64,000 nucleotides of DNA from Paenibacillus amylolyticus (GTDB lineage Bacteria > Bacillota > Bacilli > Paenibacillales > Paenibacillaceae): assembly GCF_029689945.1 (NCBI RefSeq), contig NZ_CP121451.1, forward strand, positions 3,224,001 to 3,288,000. Direction: 5' to 3'. Below, one piece after another: positions 20,230 through 30,062 of this stretch. How positions within the stretch are numbered: the stretch's first letter is position 1; every line of letters starts with the position of its first letter. The translations under genes were made by a program, and so were the position numbers. The notes beneath the pieces are model-generated. The model was not told the DNA's origin and searched no databases. It worked only from the letters and a program-made list of their open reading frames with translations.

Positions 20230-20444
20230 TTTAATATGAATGTGATATCATAGCAGGCCACTTCACCATGCAGTTCATAAACATAAACGCTGCATAATAC
20301 ATATCAGAAGGTACATTTATCTGACTTTTATGAAGTGACAGAACAATGGTGTATACTATCCATAGGCATATATTACCTTTACCTTGCTGAACGATATAGT
20401 CACAAAACCAATAAAACAATCTTATGGACGGAGGACTCAAGTTT

Positions 20445-23366
20445 ATGTTGAAACAGCTTAAGCCATACAAGGTGTTGCAAGAACGCAGAATTGAAGAATT
20501 GAAATCGGATGCGTATCTGCTGGAGCACCAGAAATCCGGGGCCAAAATTGTACTTTTGTCCAATCAGGACGACAACAAAGTATTCAGTATCGGTTTCCGC
20601 ACACCTCCGGAAGATGATACAGGGGTAGCCCATATCCTCGAACACTCCGTGCTCTGTGGGTCCAAGAAATTTCCGGCCAAGGATTCTTTTGTTGAGTTGC
20701 TGAAAGGTTCTTTGAATACATTCCTTAACGCCATGACGTATCCCGATAAGACGATCTATCCGATCGCGAGTCGTAATGATCATGACTTCCATAATCTGAT
20801 GGATATATATCTGGACGCGGTATTGAATACGAACATTTATGAGAATGAAAAAATATTTTTGCAGGAAGGTTGGAATTACAATCTGGCCTCTGCAGATGAT
20901 GAGTTAACCTACAACGGAGTTGTATATAACGAGATGAAGGGTGCCTTTTCTTCACCGGAACGAATGGTGCGCAGAGAAGTGCTGAACTCCCTTTTCCCGG
21001 ATACTACCTACTCCTCCGAGTCTGGCGGTTTCCCGGAAGCGATCCTGGATCTGACCTATCAGGGGCTACTGGACTTTCACACGAGATACTACCATCCATC
21101 CAACAGCTACATCTATCTCTACGGGGATATGGATATGGAAGAGAAACTGCAATGGCTGGATGAGAACTATCTGAGTGCATATGATCGAATCGAGATTGAT
21201 TCAGCCATTCAACTTCAACCTGCTTTTGCAGAACGGGTAGACACAGTTAAAACTTACTCTGCGGGAAGTACGGAATCCGAAGTGGATAACAGCTTCTTGA
21301 CCTATAATGCGGTAATCGGCACAAGTCTGGACAAGGAACTGAACATTTCGTTTCAAATTCTGTTATACGCCCTGCTGAACGCTCCGGGAGCGGTGCTGAA
21401 GCAGGCGTTGCTGGATAAGGGCATTGCGAAGGATGTCTACGGTTCATATGATGACAGCCTGTATCAGCCTGTGTTCACGGTGGGACTGAAGAAGAGCAAT
21501 CTGTCGAGCAAAGAGGATTTCCTGGGAACGGTCAAAGAAGTGCTTGAGCGTGTAGTGAAAGAAGGTTTCGACCCTAAGGCGCTGCTTGCAGGAATTAACT
21601 CGTATGAGTTCAATCATAGAGAAGCGGACTATGGCAGAATGCCGAAGGGTCTGATCTACGGATTCTCCTCCCTGCAAAGCTGGTTGTACGATGAAGAGGC
21701 ACCTTTCACTCATTTGGAAGCCAATGATGTATTTGCTAAGCTGCGGACCAAAATGAACGAAGGTTACTTTGAGCAACTGATCGAGAAGTATCTATTGCAA
21801 AACACACATACTTCCTTCGTAGCCCTGACACCGGACAAAGGATTGAATTCACGCAAAGAAGAAGCGCTGAAAACACGTCTGAAAACCATTCAGGCGGGTC
21901 TTAGCGAGGAAGAAGTGCAGACGCTGATTCAGAAAACGGAAGCACTTGCCGAGTATCAGAATACACCTTCAACCAAAGAGCAGCAGCAGGTCATTCCAAC
22001 GTTATCGATTGAAGATATCGAACCCAAAGCCTCTACATTGCATCAAACGGTAAACCAGGTCGACGGTACAACCATTCTGCATCATAACCTCTATACGAAT
22101 GGGATTGGTTATCTGAGGCTGTTGTTCGATATCAAAGACGTGCCACGTCATCTGCTGCCGTATGCAGGATTGCTGAAAAATGTACTGGGTTACGTGGATA
22201 CTCAAAACTACTCGTTCAATGAATTGTCCAATGAAACCCACATTCATTCAGGCGGTATTCATAGCGGGATTGGATCGTATGCCAACGCTCATAAGCACAA
22301 TGAATTCAAGGCCACCTATGAGTTCAACGCAAAAGTGTTGTATGACAAGCTTGGATTTGCCTTTGACATGATCAAAGAAATGGTGTTCACATCCCGATTC
22401 GATAATTCGAAGCGACTATATGAGATCATCTCTCAGATGAAAGGTAATCTGCAACGTAATCTGATCAACAGTGGACACTCTGCGGGAATTGGACGGTCTT
22501 CGTCCAAACATTCAGCGGTTGCGGATTTCAGAGAAGTGGTTAGTGGCATTGCCTTTTACCAGTGGCTTGAGGATCTTCAGGCGAACTTTGAGGCTAGAAA
22601 AGAAGAGCTATCTTCCAGTCTGCAAGAGTTGACGGGGTATATTTTCAGACCGGAGAACCTACTTGTCAGTTACACGGCCGATGAGCAGGGATATGAAGGA
22701 CTGGAGCAACAGGTATCCGATCTGAAAGCAAAGCTGTTCACACATGAAGTTGCCAAGGAGCAGTTTACGTTCACACCAGCTACGCATAAGGAAGGATTCC
22801 GTTCCCCGTCAGAAGTGCAGTACGTGGTGCAAACGGGCAATTATATCGACAAAGGGTATCAATACACCGGTTCGTTAAGAGTCCTGCAGGGCATTCTGTC
22901 CCTGGATTATTTGTGGACCAATATCCGCGCCAAAGGTGGAGCGTATGGCTGCATGTCAGGTTTCAGACGCAATGGAGACAGCTACGTTGCATCGTACCGA
23001 GATCCGAATCTCGATAAAACGTACAAAGTATATGAAGAGATACCACAATATTTGACCGATTTCCGGGCAGACGAGCGGGAGATGACGCGTTATATCATTG
23101 GTGCGATCCAGGATCTGGATACGCCGAGAACACCATATGGCGAAGGAGCATTCTCTCTGGAATGTTATCTGTCGAATGTGACTGAAGCGGATCTGCAACA
23201 GGAGCGTGACGAGGTGTTAAGCACGAAGGAAAGCGACATTATCGGTTTTGCAGGGCTATTGTCAGACATCCTTGAACAGCAACAGCGCTGCGTAATCGGG
23301 AATGAGAACAAGATCGAGGAACAGAAGCAAATGTTTGACGAGACGCTGGATTTAATTAAAAACTAA
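20445..23366 (+). CDS. M16C metallopeptidase (presequence protease-like)
   Basis: A zinc peptidase of 973 residues, the usual size for the M16C group (PreP, falcilysin). The inverted zinc motif HILEH is at residues 63-67, with the distal Glu in YNEMKGAFSSPE. The M16C-specific C-terminal half is complete (IGRSSSKHSAVADF, IRAKGGAYGCMSGF). ATG 20445 follows GGAGG; the in-frame ATG 20424 lies upstream of that site. These enzymes form a closing chamber that degrades short unfolded peptides. No signal peptide is seen, so it is likely cytosolic. One of the few long genes here with no frame break. Confidence 0.95.
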   Translation: MLKQLKPYKVLQERRIEELKSDAYLLEHQKSGAKIVLLSNQDDNKVFSIGFRTPPEDDTGVAHILEHSVLCGSKKFPAKDSFVELLKGSLNTFLNAMTYPDKTIYPIASRNDHDFHNLMDIYLDAVLNTNIYENEKIFLQEGWNYNLASADDELTYNGVVYNEMKGAFSSPERMVRREVLNSLFPDTTYSSESGGFPEAILDLTYQGLLDFHTRYYHPSNSYIYLYGDMDMEEKLQWLDENYLSAYDRIEIDSAIQLQPAFAERVDTVKTYSAGSTESEVDNSFLTYNAVIGTSLDKELNISFQILLYALLNAPGAVLKQALLDKGIAKDVYGSYDDSLYQPVFTVGLKKSNLSSKEDFLGTVKEVLERVVKEGFDPKALLAGINSYEFNHREADYGRMPKGLIYGFSSLQSWLYDEEAPFTHLEANDVFAKLRTKMNEGYFEQLIEKYLLQNTHTSFVALTPDKGLNSRKEEALKTRLKTIQAGLSEEEVQTLIQKTEALAEYQNTPSTKEQQQVIPTLSIEDIEPKASTLHQTVNQVDGTTILHHNLYTNGIGYLRLLFDIKDVPRHLLPYAGLLKNVLGYVDTQNYSFNELSNETHIHSGGIHSGIGSYANAHKHNEFKATYEFNAKVLYDKLGFAFDMIKEMVFTSRFDNSKRLYEIISQMKGNLQRNLINSGHSAGIGRSSSKHSAVADFREVVSGIAFYQWLEDLQANFEARKEELSSSLQELTGYIFRPENLLVSYTADEQGYEGLEQQVSDLKAKLFTHEVAKEQFTFTPATHKEGFRSPSEVQYVVQTGNYIDKGYQYTGSLRVLQGILSLDYLWTNIRAKGGAYGCMSGFRRNGDSYVASYRDPNLDKTYKVYEEIPQYLTDFRADEREMTRYIIGAIQDLDTPRTPYGEGAFSLECYLSNVTEADLQQERDEVLSTKESDIIGFAGLLSDILEQQQRCVIGNENKIEEQKQMFDETLDLIKN

Positions 23367-23409
23367 ACGTCAGTCTCGCTGATTTTCGATTCAATTAACG
23401 TCATATGCG

Positions 23410-23457
23410 AAAGGCACTTTTATGAGCTGTTCAACAGCTTGTAGAAGTGCCTTTTTT
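23410..23457 (+). terminator. Terminator
   Basis: AAGGCACTT at 23411 pairs with AAGTGCCTT at 23445, with AGCTGTT/AACAGCT extending the stem; six T follow. Confidence 0.85.
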
Positions 23458-23539
23458 AATTTTTAATGAGCAGGGATTGAGGAGGAATGAGGTGCAACGA
23501 TCTCCATCCCATATGAGAATGGTTGACACGCTGCATTGT

Positions 23540-24245
23540 TCAAGTGACAGCAAGCATGTTGTATATTTTCAGGGTCCGCAGATCTTCCTTTGAAATTTTC
23601 AATTCATGATATAACTCCTGATTCTCGGGCAGCGGGTTCTGGAGAATAGCATTTTGAGCGCAATCGGCATGAAAGGTCTAAAGGAGACGCCAGCCATCAG
23701 TCCCCACTTTTTCTCCGATTCCTGAAAAGAGGCCAAAATATTAATATATAGATTCTCCAGCGGCGTAGCCTGATTTTCAGAATCAGCGTGGTGAGCGTAT
23801 CATAATGCTCGGTGTGGCCCCAATACATATTCTCGCATTCTTGATAGTTCTCAAAATCCTTCACATTCATATACATCACGGTGCGGTAACGGTTGGCATC
23901 CGATTGAGCCATCATGTCAATGACACATCGAATGAGGCTGTTGTTACGCCCATCATAGAAGTAGGAATAGAAGCGGGTGGAGTTCTTGAAAAAGCTGGAC
24001 GGGACCGCATTCATCAAGGGAGAGGCGTGTCTTGGCTCCTGGTACAAGAGCTGCTCTACCTGAATGTTGAGCGCGTTCGCAATATGATGTAACGTCACCA
24101 GATCCAGTGTAATATCGCCGCTCTCATATTTGGACAGGGTGCCCTTGCTTTTGAAGATCTGATCCGCCAGCTGTTGAACCGTCAGTCCCCGCCACTTCCG
24201 AAAGTTTCGTATTTTCTTGCCAACTTCCTGATTGATATTGTTCAT
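23540..24245 (-). CDS. XRE-family transcriptional regulator
   Basis: A 235-residue regulator with an N-terminal helix-turn-helix (GLTVQQLADQIFKSKGTLSKYESG) and a C-terminal sensing domain. The C-terminal part needs two single-base repairs: T run 23774-23777 (giving LKNQATPLENLYINILASFQ) and TT 23637-23638 (giving SRNPLPENQELYHELK), after which it stops at 23540. It is divergent from the MalY/PatB aminotransferase with 249 bases between, and such pairs usually mean that the regulator controls the enzyme; this is inferred. Confidence 0.85.
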
Positions 24246-24494
24246 AACCGGTTCTCCTTATGTAATGTTTCTTGAGAGTACGTGAAAATGATGAAAGTCA
24301 TTCATAAAAATGATGTTACATGAGAAATATATCACTTTTTCGCCGAAAAACCTATTCTGGAGAAACAATGAACTTTATTTGTTTCGTCAGGATAGATTGT
24401 ATTGCATTTGATGCAATTACAACGTCATGGAATAATAGATGTCATACGACATGAACCGACAATGAAAAGTTGAGCAGACAGAGGAGCAGAAGCT

Positions 24495-25714
24495 ATGAAA
24501 TATAACTTTGATGAGATTATTGACCGCACAGGTACAAATGCGATGAATACGGATGGTTTCCGTCAATATATTTTTAACGCCGCGGAGGATATGACATTTC
24601 CATTCAAGGACGAAGAATTCATTCGCATGTGGATTGCAGATATGGAGTTCGCCACACCTCCCGAGATTCTGGATGCAGTCAAGGAGCGTCTGGATCGTAG
24701 AATCATGGGTTACTCTCAGGTGTTCGATCCGGCATACTATGAAGCTGTCTCGAATTGGATGAAGAGGTACTATGACTGGTCCTTCCCAAAGGAGCATTTG
24801 GAGACCTCGAACGGGATCATTCCTGCTTTGTATGAACTGGTGGAATATATTTGTCAATCGGATGAGAAAGTACTGATCGTTACGCCTTCTTATGGATTTT
24901 TCAAGTCAGCTGCGGAACATAATCATCTTGAGCTGGTATGTTCGGATATGATGAATGAGCAGGGGCGTTACTCGATTGATTTTGAGGATTTTGAAGCCAA
25001 AGCGAAGGATGAGAAGGTAAGGGTATGTATTTTTTGCAACCCGCATAATCCATCTGGCCGTGTCTGGACAACGGAAGAGCTACAACGTGTGGGTGAGATC
25101 TGCTTGAGGAACAATGTATGGATTATTTCGGATGAAATTCACTGTGATCTGCTACGGACTGGCCAGACACATACACCACTAGCCAAGCTGTTCCCGGAGT
25201 CGGATCGAATCATTACGTGCATGTCCCGAGCAAAACATTTAACATGGCTGGTCTGATGTTCTCCAATGTCATCATTCCGAATAAGGCACTTCGAGACATC
25301 TGGCAGGCACGCCATTATGGTTTCAAAAACCCACTGAGCATCGCTGCCACGCAAGCTGCATACGAAACGGGTGATGAATGGCTGAAACAGTTAAAACGTT
25401 ATCTCGACGCCAATTTCGCATGCGTGGAAGAGTATGTGAAGCAGCATCTGCCACGGGCTGTCTTTCACATCCCGGATGCCACATATCTGGCCTGGATTGA
25501 TATCTCGGCCTATGCTCCCCAAAATGTAAGTTTACCGTTATTCTTTGCGGAGCAAGCGGGTGTATTGCTCGAAGATGGTCACATGTTTGTAGCGAATGGT
25601 GAGGGTTGTATTCGGTTGAATCTGGCTTGTCCGCGTTCTGTCCTTCAGGAAGGATTACGGAGAATCAGTAGTGTGCTTGTAAAAGAAGTTGAAGAGGTGC
25701 CCGTTCAAGTATAA
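24495..25714 (+). CDS. MalY/PatB-family aminotransferase, cystathionine beta-lyase type
   Basis: A PLP enzyme of 406 residues when repaired. Family blocks include MWIADMEFATPPEI, FCNPHNPSGRVW, ISDEIHCDL, SPSKTFNMAGL (with the PLP Lys) and the Arg region GEGCIRLNLACPR. PatB-type enzymes cleave cystathionine and related thioethers by C-S lysis; MalY also affects regulation. The frame breaks at CCC 25225-25227; one more C gives CMSPSKTF. ATG 24495 follows AGAGGAG. The XRE gene upstream is divergent. Confidence 0.92.
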
Positions 25715-25724
25715 CGTCATCAAG

Positions 25725-25776
25725 TCATCCGAAAAAGTCATCTTGCAACAACGAGGTGACTTTTTCGGATGATTAT
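25725..25776 (+). terminator. Terminator of the aminotransferase gene
   Basis: A perfect 16-base stem: TCATCCGAAAAAGTCA at 25725 with its complement at 25757. No T tract follows, but the arm itself is T rich. Confidence 0.7.
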
Positions 25777-25968
25777 ACTGAACGCAGCAAGAACAAGGTT
25801 TAATTTGAGGTGAACGTATACCCTGATGCACGATTCTGGTCTGCTGTCCCCGGTTATGTTAAAATGGTGGATAGTCTATGAGTTGCATGACATGCGGCTC
25901 TCAGAAGGAAGAGCCCGGTAGTTGGGCTGGACGTAATTGCATTCATCAGGGGAAAGGAGCCTATACAT

Positions 25969-26637
25969 ATGTTTGGAAACGATTGGGACAAGGTGCTACA
26001 GGAAGAGACGGAAGCCGAATATTTCAACAAAATTCGTTATACCCTCGCCGCCGAGTACAAGACGCAGACGGTCTTTCCGCCGAAAGAAGACTTGTTCTCC
26101 GCACTGAAGCTGACGCCATATCATCAGGTTAAGGCCGTTATTATTGGTCAGGACCCTTATCACGGAGCGGGTCAGGCTCACGGATTAAGCTTTTCGGTTA
26201 GACCGGGGGTACGTGTGCCTCCTTCTCTGAAAAATATATACAAAGAGCTACAGGCCGATCTGGGCCTGCCGATTCCGAATCATGGATCTCTGGTTCATTG
26301 GGCACAGCAGGGAGTTCTCTTGTTAAATGCTGTTCTGACGGTTCGTGAAGGTCAGCCGAACTCCCATCAGGCATTGGGCTGGCAGACGTTTACGGATGCT
26401 GTCATCCGTGCGCTGAATGAACGTTCAGAGCCGATGGTATATATGCTGTGGGGCAGTCATGCCCAGAAGAAAGGTGCATTTATCAACAGGGACAAGCACC
26501 TGGTACTGGAGTCTACACATCCCAGTCCGCTGGCCGCACATCGCGGATTCCTCGGCAGTCGTCCCTTTTCCAAAGCCAATGAATTCTTGACCTCCAAAGG
26601 TATTGAACCGATCGATTGGAAGATACCTGAAAACTAG
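25969..26637 (+). CDS. ung: Uracil-DNA glycosylase
   Basis: Removes uracil from DNA as the first step of base excision repair. The 222-residue protein has the catalytic motif GQDPYHGAGQAHGLSFSV (Asp activates water) and the DNA-binding loop HPSPLAAHRGF, both intact. AAAGGAG precedes the ATG. A small gene of unknown role follows 19 bases later. Confidence 0.98.
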   Translation: MFGNDWDKVLQEETEAEYFNKIRYTLAAEYKTQTVFPPKEDLFSALKLTPYHQVKAVIIGQDPYHGAGQAHGLSFSVRPGVRVPPSLKNIYKELQADLGLPIPNHGSLVHWAQQGVLLLNAVLTVREGQPNSHQALGWQTFTDAVIRALNERSEPMVYMLWGSHAQKKGAFINRDKHLVLESTHPSPLAAHRGFLGSRPFSKANEFLTSKGIEPIDWKIPEN

Positions 26638-26656
26638 ACAGATGGAGGTGAGAACA

Positions 26657-27076
26657 TTGCGACATTGGATAGGACGAAAAGTAGCGGTATACCGTGCAAC
26701 AGGCATACGGGAGCCATTGAAGGGAACGCTGGTTGAGTGGGATGAAGAAGCGGAATGTGTGCGGATCGGACCGAAACGGATTAAGGTGTCGTTTGACAAT
26801 ATCGCAATGATCAGACCTCTTCCCGAAGAGAGTCTTCCCTTAAAGAAAGCACGTTCTGAAGTGCACAAGGTTGGATATGTAATGAAAAAGGCGATTCAGT
26901 TCGAAAATGCGATCTATTTCAAGTCACAGGTTATGATCTGGCGCCGGGCCAAAATTGTCGCGTTATCCACGACCATTCTGCGGCATGACGAGGATCAGGT
27001 CGAGCTTGCAGATGGCCGGGTTCTGCGTAAAGACAAGCATATGTTTGTCGTACGTTCACGCCGTGGGATACGTTAA
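26657..27076 (+). CDS. Hypothetical protein downstream of ung
   Basis: A basic protein of about 139 residues starting RHWIGRKVAVYRATGIREPLKGTL, with LVEWDEEAECVRIGPKRI, suggesting a small beta-barrel (Sm/SH3-like) start. TTG 26657 is chosen because GGAGGTGA sits eight bases before it; no ATG has such a site. No known family or catalytic motif. It is close to ung and may be cotranscribed. Confidence 0.7.
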   Translation: MRHWIGRKVAVYRATGIREPLKGTLVEWDEEAECVRIGPKRIKVSFDNIAMIRPLPEESLPLKKARSEVHKVGYVMKKAIQFENAIYFKSQVMIWRRAKIVALSTTILRHDEDQVELADGRVLRKDKHMFVVRSRRGIR

Positions 27077-27188
27077 GATATGCGGAGATTTAATATTCAT
27101 TTCATGCAGAAATCATACGGATTTAATGTTCGGTCTGTATATTAGGTAGTAACAACCCCTTCTAAATGGATATGTATTGAAATGGGAG

Positions 27189-27222
27189 CCCGGCCGGCTG
27201 CAAACGGTCGGGTATTTTTTTG
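27189..27222 (+). terminator. Terminator
   Basis: CCCGGCCG pairs with CGGTCGGG around GCTGCAAA, followed by seven T. Confidence 0.8.
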
Positions 27223-27291
27223 CTCATTGGTTCTGTTAAGCTGTTGTACATACCCATAACATTCATGATATATATTATTAAAATAGATAAA

Positions 27292-27468
27292 TTGAACTAA
27301 ACATTTACACGAGAACGTAGAGGGCAGAAATAACCTGAAGAAGCGAAGCGTTCGCCTTTATCCCAAGATATTCACCTTTGTGAAATTAAATCAAAATATC
27401 TGGGGATAACAGCGATCGGAAGGTTGTTCTGTCATCGAAGTGGCAAGTGTAAATATTCTTTAGTTCAA
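27292..27468. repeat. MITE-like repeat, copy B (inverted relative to copy A)
   Basis: A 177-base element with terminal inverted repeats TTGAACTAAACATTTACAC and GTGTAAATATTCTTTAGTTC. Read on the minus strand it matches copy A (19780-19990) in several blocks, while its middle is shorter and different. It lies between a terminator and the LOG gene and has no coding capacity. Confidence 0.75.
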
Positions 27469-27500
27469 TCTAAAAAGATCATGAGAAGGAGTGAAACCCA

Positions 27501-28085
27501 ATGAAACGTATAGCTGTTTTTGCAGGCTCCAATCCGGGAAATCACCCCGAATATACAGAGAAGGCTGTTCAACTGGGCAAACAAATTGCCGATAGCGGTT
27601 ATGCACTGGTCTATGGTGGTTCTTGCATGGGTTTAATGGGGGCAGTAGCCGATGCTGCTCTTGCGCAAGGAGGAGAAGTAATTGGAGTTATGCCTACCGG
27701 CTTGTTCCGGGGCGAGGTTGTTCATGGAGGGCTCACGCAACTGATTGAAGTGGGAACCATGCATGAACGGAAGGCTACAATGGCTGAATTATCCGATGGA
27801 TTCATTGCTCTTCCCGGAGGCATGGGTACATTTGAAGAATTATTCGAGGTGCTGTGCTGGGCACAGATCGGTATTCATCGGAAGCCTGTTGGCTTATTGA
27901 ATGTTAATGGATATTATGGACCGCTGATGAAAATGGTAGAACATAGTGTACAGGAAGGGTTCTCCAACACCTCGCATCTCGGTCTGTGGAGTCTGGAATC
28001 TGATCCGGCTGAACTGCTCAACCGAATGTCATCCTATATCCCTGCCGAGTTGACTCAGAAGTGGTCCCAACTTAACGGGAAATGA
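27501..28085 (+). CDS. LOG-family protein (cytokinin riboside 5'-monophosphate phosphoribohydrolase-like)
   Basis: A 194-residue Rossmann-fold protein with the LOG signature [12 protein letters not shown] and an earlier [16 protein letters not shown]. Such enzymes split N6-modified or plain AMP into base and ribose 5-phosphate; in bacteria the true substrate is often unclear. AGAAGGAG precedes the ATG. The MITE-like repeat is directly upstream, so it may affect this promoter. Confidence 0.92.
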   Translation: MKRIAVFAGSNPGNHPEYTEKAVQLGKQIADSGYALVYGGSCMGLMGAVADAALAQGGEVIGVMPTGLFRGEVVHGGLTQLIEVGTMHERKATMAELSDGFIALPGGMGTFEELFEVLCWAQIGIHRKPVGLLNVNGYYGPLMKMVEHSVQEGFSNTSHLGLWSLESDPAELLNRMSSYIPAELTQKWSQLNGK

Positions 28086-28205
28086 GTGCATACGAAGATG
28101 GGCCTGTACCCAATCGTTTCTTGGGAGAATTTTCGATCTGCCCAAGCAAGTTGCGCTATCGGACATAGTCTATAGTGTACTTCGACGAAGAGGGGAGTGT
28201 CACTG

Positions 28206-28334
28206 ATGAGCGAACTCAAAGGTACAGGTTACGGGTATTGCGGAGGCTTCGGTGGTGGAGCATGGACATCGACAGGTGCAATTCTGGTATTGTTCATTCT
28301 GTTGGTTATTATCTCTCGCACATTCATACTGTAA
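28206..28334 (+). CDS. YjcZ-family sporulation peptide (copy 2)
   Basis: A 42-residue peptide, paralogue of the one at 14447: Gly/Tyr head (GYGYCGGFGGGAW) and the same helix ILVLFILLVIIS. It keeps the WTST.AILVLFILLVII block almost unchanged. AGGGGAG lies upstream of the ATG. Confidence 0.85.
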   Translation: MSELKGTGYGYCGGFGGGAWTSTGAILVLFILLVIISRTFIL

Positions 28335-28401
28335 TTTGATCAGGATCCCGGGACGGGGATGACGTTGCAGAGGCAGCGCCTGAATAAATGACCTTTCCAA
28401 A

Positions 28402-28425
28402 GAGACGCCGGTATATGCCGGCGTT
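28402..28425 (+). terminator. Hairpin after YjcZ copy 2
   Basis: ACGCCGG pairs with CCGGCGT around TATATG; T-rich sequence is about 15 bases further, so the terminator role is likely but weak. Confidence 0.5.
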
Positions 28426-28477
28426 TCAGGGAACGGTTTTTTTTGACGTCTCCAGAATATTGAATGATTGAAAAAAG

Positions 28478-28512
28478 CAAAAACCTGCCTCTGAATAAGG
28501 TCAGAAGCAGGA
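28478..28512 (-). terminator. Terminator of the minus-strand gene at 28550
   Basis: CCTGC...TCTGA pairs with TCAGA...GCAGG; on the minus strand a TTTTTGCTTTTTT tail follows. Confidence 0.75.
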
Positions 28513-28549
28513 GAAAGCCTCCTGAGCCAATACCTGCTTAACAAGCAGA

Positions 28550-28816
28550 TTACACCACAACAGCAGTTTGATCCGGATTACCCAACGATTTCCAGGCGAT
28601 ATATAGCCCGATGGCAGCTGCAATTAAGGAGAGTATTGCTGCAACAACAGCTAGCTGATCCAGTGTGTGGGGTGAAGTGGAGTTGAAAGAACGCTGATTA
28701 GCCGTCTTGCCGGATTTGTTTTTGATATGGACAGATGATCTGGAAAGCCTGGAAGCCGACTGTAACTGGGATGTGTGAGAACGCTTAGGTATCGATTTTT
28801 TCTTTGAAGGATTCAA
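28550..28816 (-). CDS. Small Ser/Lys-rich membrane-anchored protein
   Basis: An 88-residue protein: a very basic, Ser-rich head of about 50 residues (NPSKKKSIPKRSHTSQ) and a C-terminal hydrophobic helix (LAVVAAILSLIAAAIGLYIAW). This is a cytosolic basic domain on a tail anchor. It starts at TTG 28816, eight bases after AAGGAGG. Family not recognised; the basic head could bind nucleic acid or a cell-wall polymer. Confidence 0.7.
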   Translation of the reverse strand: MNPSKKKSIPKRSHTSQLQSASRLSRSSVHIKNKSGKTANQRSFNSTSPHTLDQLAVVAAILSLIAAAIGLYIAWKSLGNPDQTAVVV

Positions 28817-29047
28817 TAGTCAACCTCCTTATAACGGAGTTCAGTGCTTCATCGTTCATACTATGTTATGTCGAATTTCAGATTGAGTTCGCATAAATGA
28901 GTGAATCCCCAGCCCGTTCGATGTTGGGTCGGGTCGCTGGTATTCCCCAAGCAGACAACCCATTATACACTCTGTTAATACAGGTATGACAAACCGTGTT
29001 TATAGTGAGGATTATAGAGGTGAAGCTTGAACACAGGAGGCGCTGGA

Positions 29048-29785
29048 ATGAGGAACATGGAGATTATTGCCCATCGCGGTGCATCTGCCGTATGCCCGGA
29101 GAACACAATGAGCGCGTTTGAACGGAGTCTGGAGCTTGGAGCGACAGGCATTGAAACTGATGTGCAGATGACAAGGGATGGTCGATTGGTACTGATACAT
29201 GATGAGACGTTAAGCCGAACTGGCGGCGCAGAAGGCTGGGTTAAGGATGTGACTTACGATCAATTGCGCACAGGGGATGCCGGGTCCTGGTTTCATGCCG
29301 ATTTTGCCGGGGAACGTATTCCTTCGCTGGAGGAGTTATTCAAGTTGGTACAGGGGAAAGGAACACTGCTTAATCTGGAATTGAAAAATGGTATTGTGAG
29401 TTATAAGGGGATGGAAGAGAAGGTTATACAGGCGATCCGGGACTGGAACCTGGAGCAACAGGTCGTGCTGTCCAGCTTCAATCATGCCTCGCTCGTGAGA
29501 TGTAAACGTCTTGCTCCAGAGATCCGTACAGCACTTCTATATATGGAAAAGTTATACCGTCCCTACGATTATGCCGCCAAACTCGAAGCTTCCGGCCTTC
29601 ATCCCTACAAGCTGGCAGTTACACAAGAAGAGGTTGCTTCTGCACTGGCACATGGTATTGTTACCTATCCATTTACGGTGAATGATCCTGCCGAGATGCA
29701 GGCCATGATTGACATGGGTGTGCAAGGAATCATTACAGATGTTCCGGATGTCCTGGCATCATTGATTACGGTACATGTCCGTTAA
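29048..29785 (+). CDS. Glycerophosphodiester phosphodiesterase
   Basis: Hydrolyses glycerophosphodiesters to glycerol 3-phosphate and an alcohol. The 245-residue protein has the catalytic HRGASAVCPENTMSAF and ETDVQMTRDGRLVLIHDETLSRT, and the C-terminal TVNDPAEMQAMIDMGVQGIITDVPD that closes the TIM barrel. ATG 29048 follows AGGAGG; the earlier TTG frame start does not. There is no signal peptide, so it is the cytosolic type. Confidence 0.95.
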   Translation: MRNMEIIAHRGASAVCPENTMSAFERSLELGATGIETDVQMTRDGRLVLIHDETLSRTGGAEGWVKDVTYDQLRTGDAGSWFHADFAGERIPSLEELFKLVQGKGTLLNLELKNGIVSYKGMEEKVIQAIRDWNLEQQVVLSSFNHASLVRCKRLAPEIRTALLYMEKLYRPYDYAAKLEASGLHPYKLAVTQEEVASALAHGIVTYPFTVNDPAEMQAMIDMGVQGIITDVPDVLASLITVHVR

Positions 29786-29823
29786 ATAAGTCTGCATTAT
29801 ATATGTTCCACATAGGCAATGAT

Positions 29824-29866
29824 AAGGCTGTGTTCGAGCTATTTTGGCTCCTGCGCAGCCTTTTTG
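29824..29866 (+). terminator. Terminator of the GDPD gene
   Basis: AAGGCTG at 29824 pairs with CAGCCTT at 29856, with GAGC/GGCTC inside; five T follow. Confidence 0.8.
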
Positions 29867-29963
29867 CGTGTAAAATTGTGTGCAAATCTTCATATATGCA
29901 AGAAACATGTCCTATTTGTCCATTGCCAGAGTCCATGGATTCACTTACAATGGTCTATGGGAA

Positions 29964-29978
29964 TGAGAATCAATATCA
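29964..29978. promoter_or_regulatory. Fur box
   Basis: TGAGAATCAATATCA matches the 7-1-7 Fur consensus TGATAAT-N-ATTATCA at 12 of 14 positions. It lies 48 bases before a small upstream ORF and 95 before the first permease gene, consistent with iron repression of the uptake operon. Confidence 0.7.
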
Positions 29979-30011
29979 TTAAAGTTTGGTATTTATAGAG
30001 AGGTGATTGTT

Positions 30012-30062
30012 ATGTACATAGGTTTGAAGAGCTCCATTCATAACGAGGGTGGGCGCGTATGA
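30012..30062 (+). CDS. Possible 16-codon leader peptide
   Basis: A short ORF starting MYIGLKSSIHNE has the better ribosome site (GAGGTGAT seven bases upstream), and its TGA overlaps the ATG of the FecCD gene (ATGA). It could couple translation to the permease. An alternative is that it is only a remnant of the transport gene's N-terminus. Confidence 0.4.
   Translation: MYIGLKSSIHNEGGRV

Noticed and set aside
25878..26132. Frame overlapping the start of ung (starts MSCMTCGSQKEE)
   Set aside because: It runs through the ribosome site and first 160 bases of ung, has no good ribosome site, and its later part is unlike a protein. Treated as a shadow.
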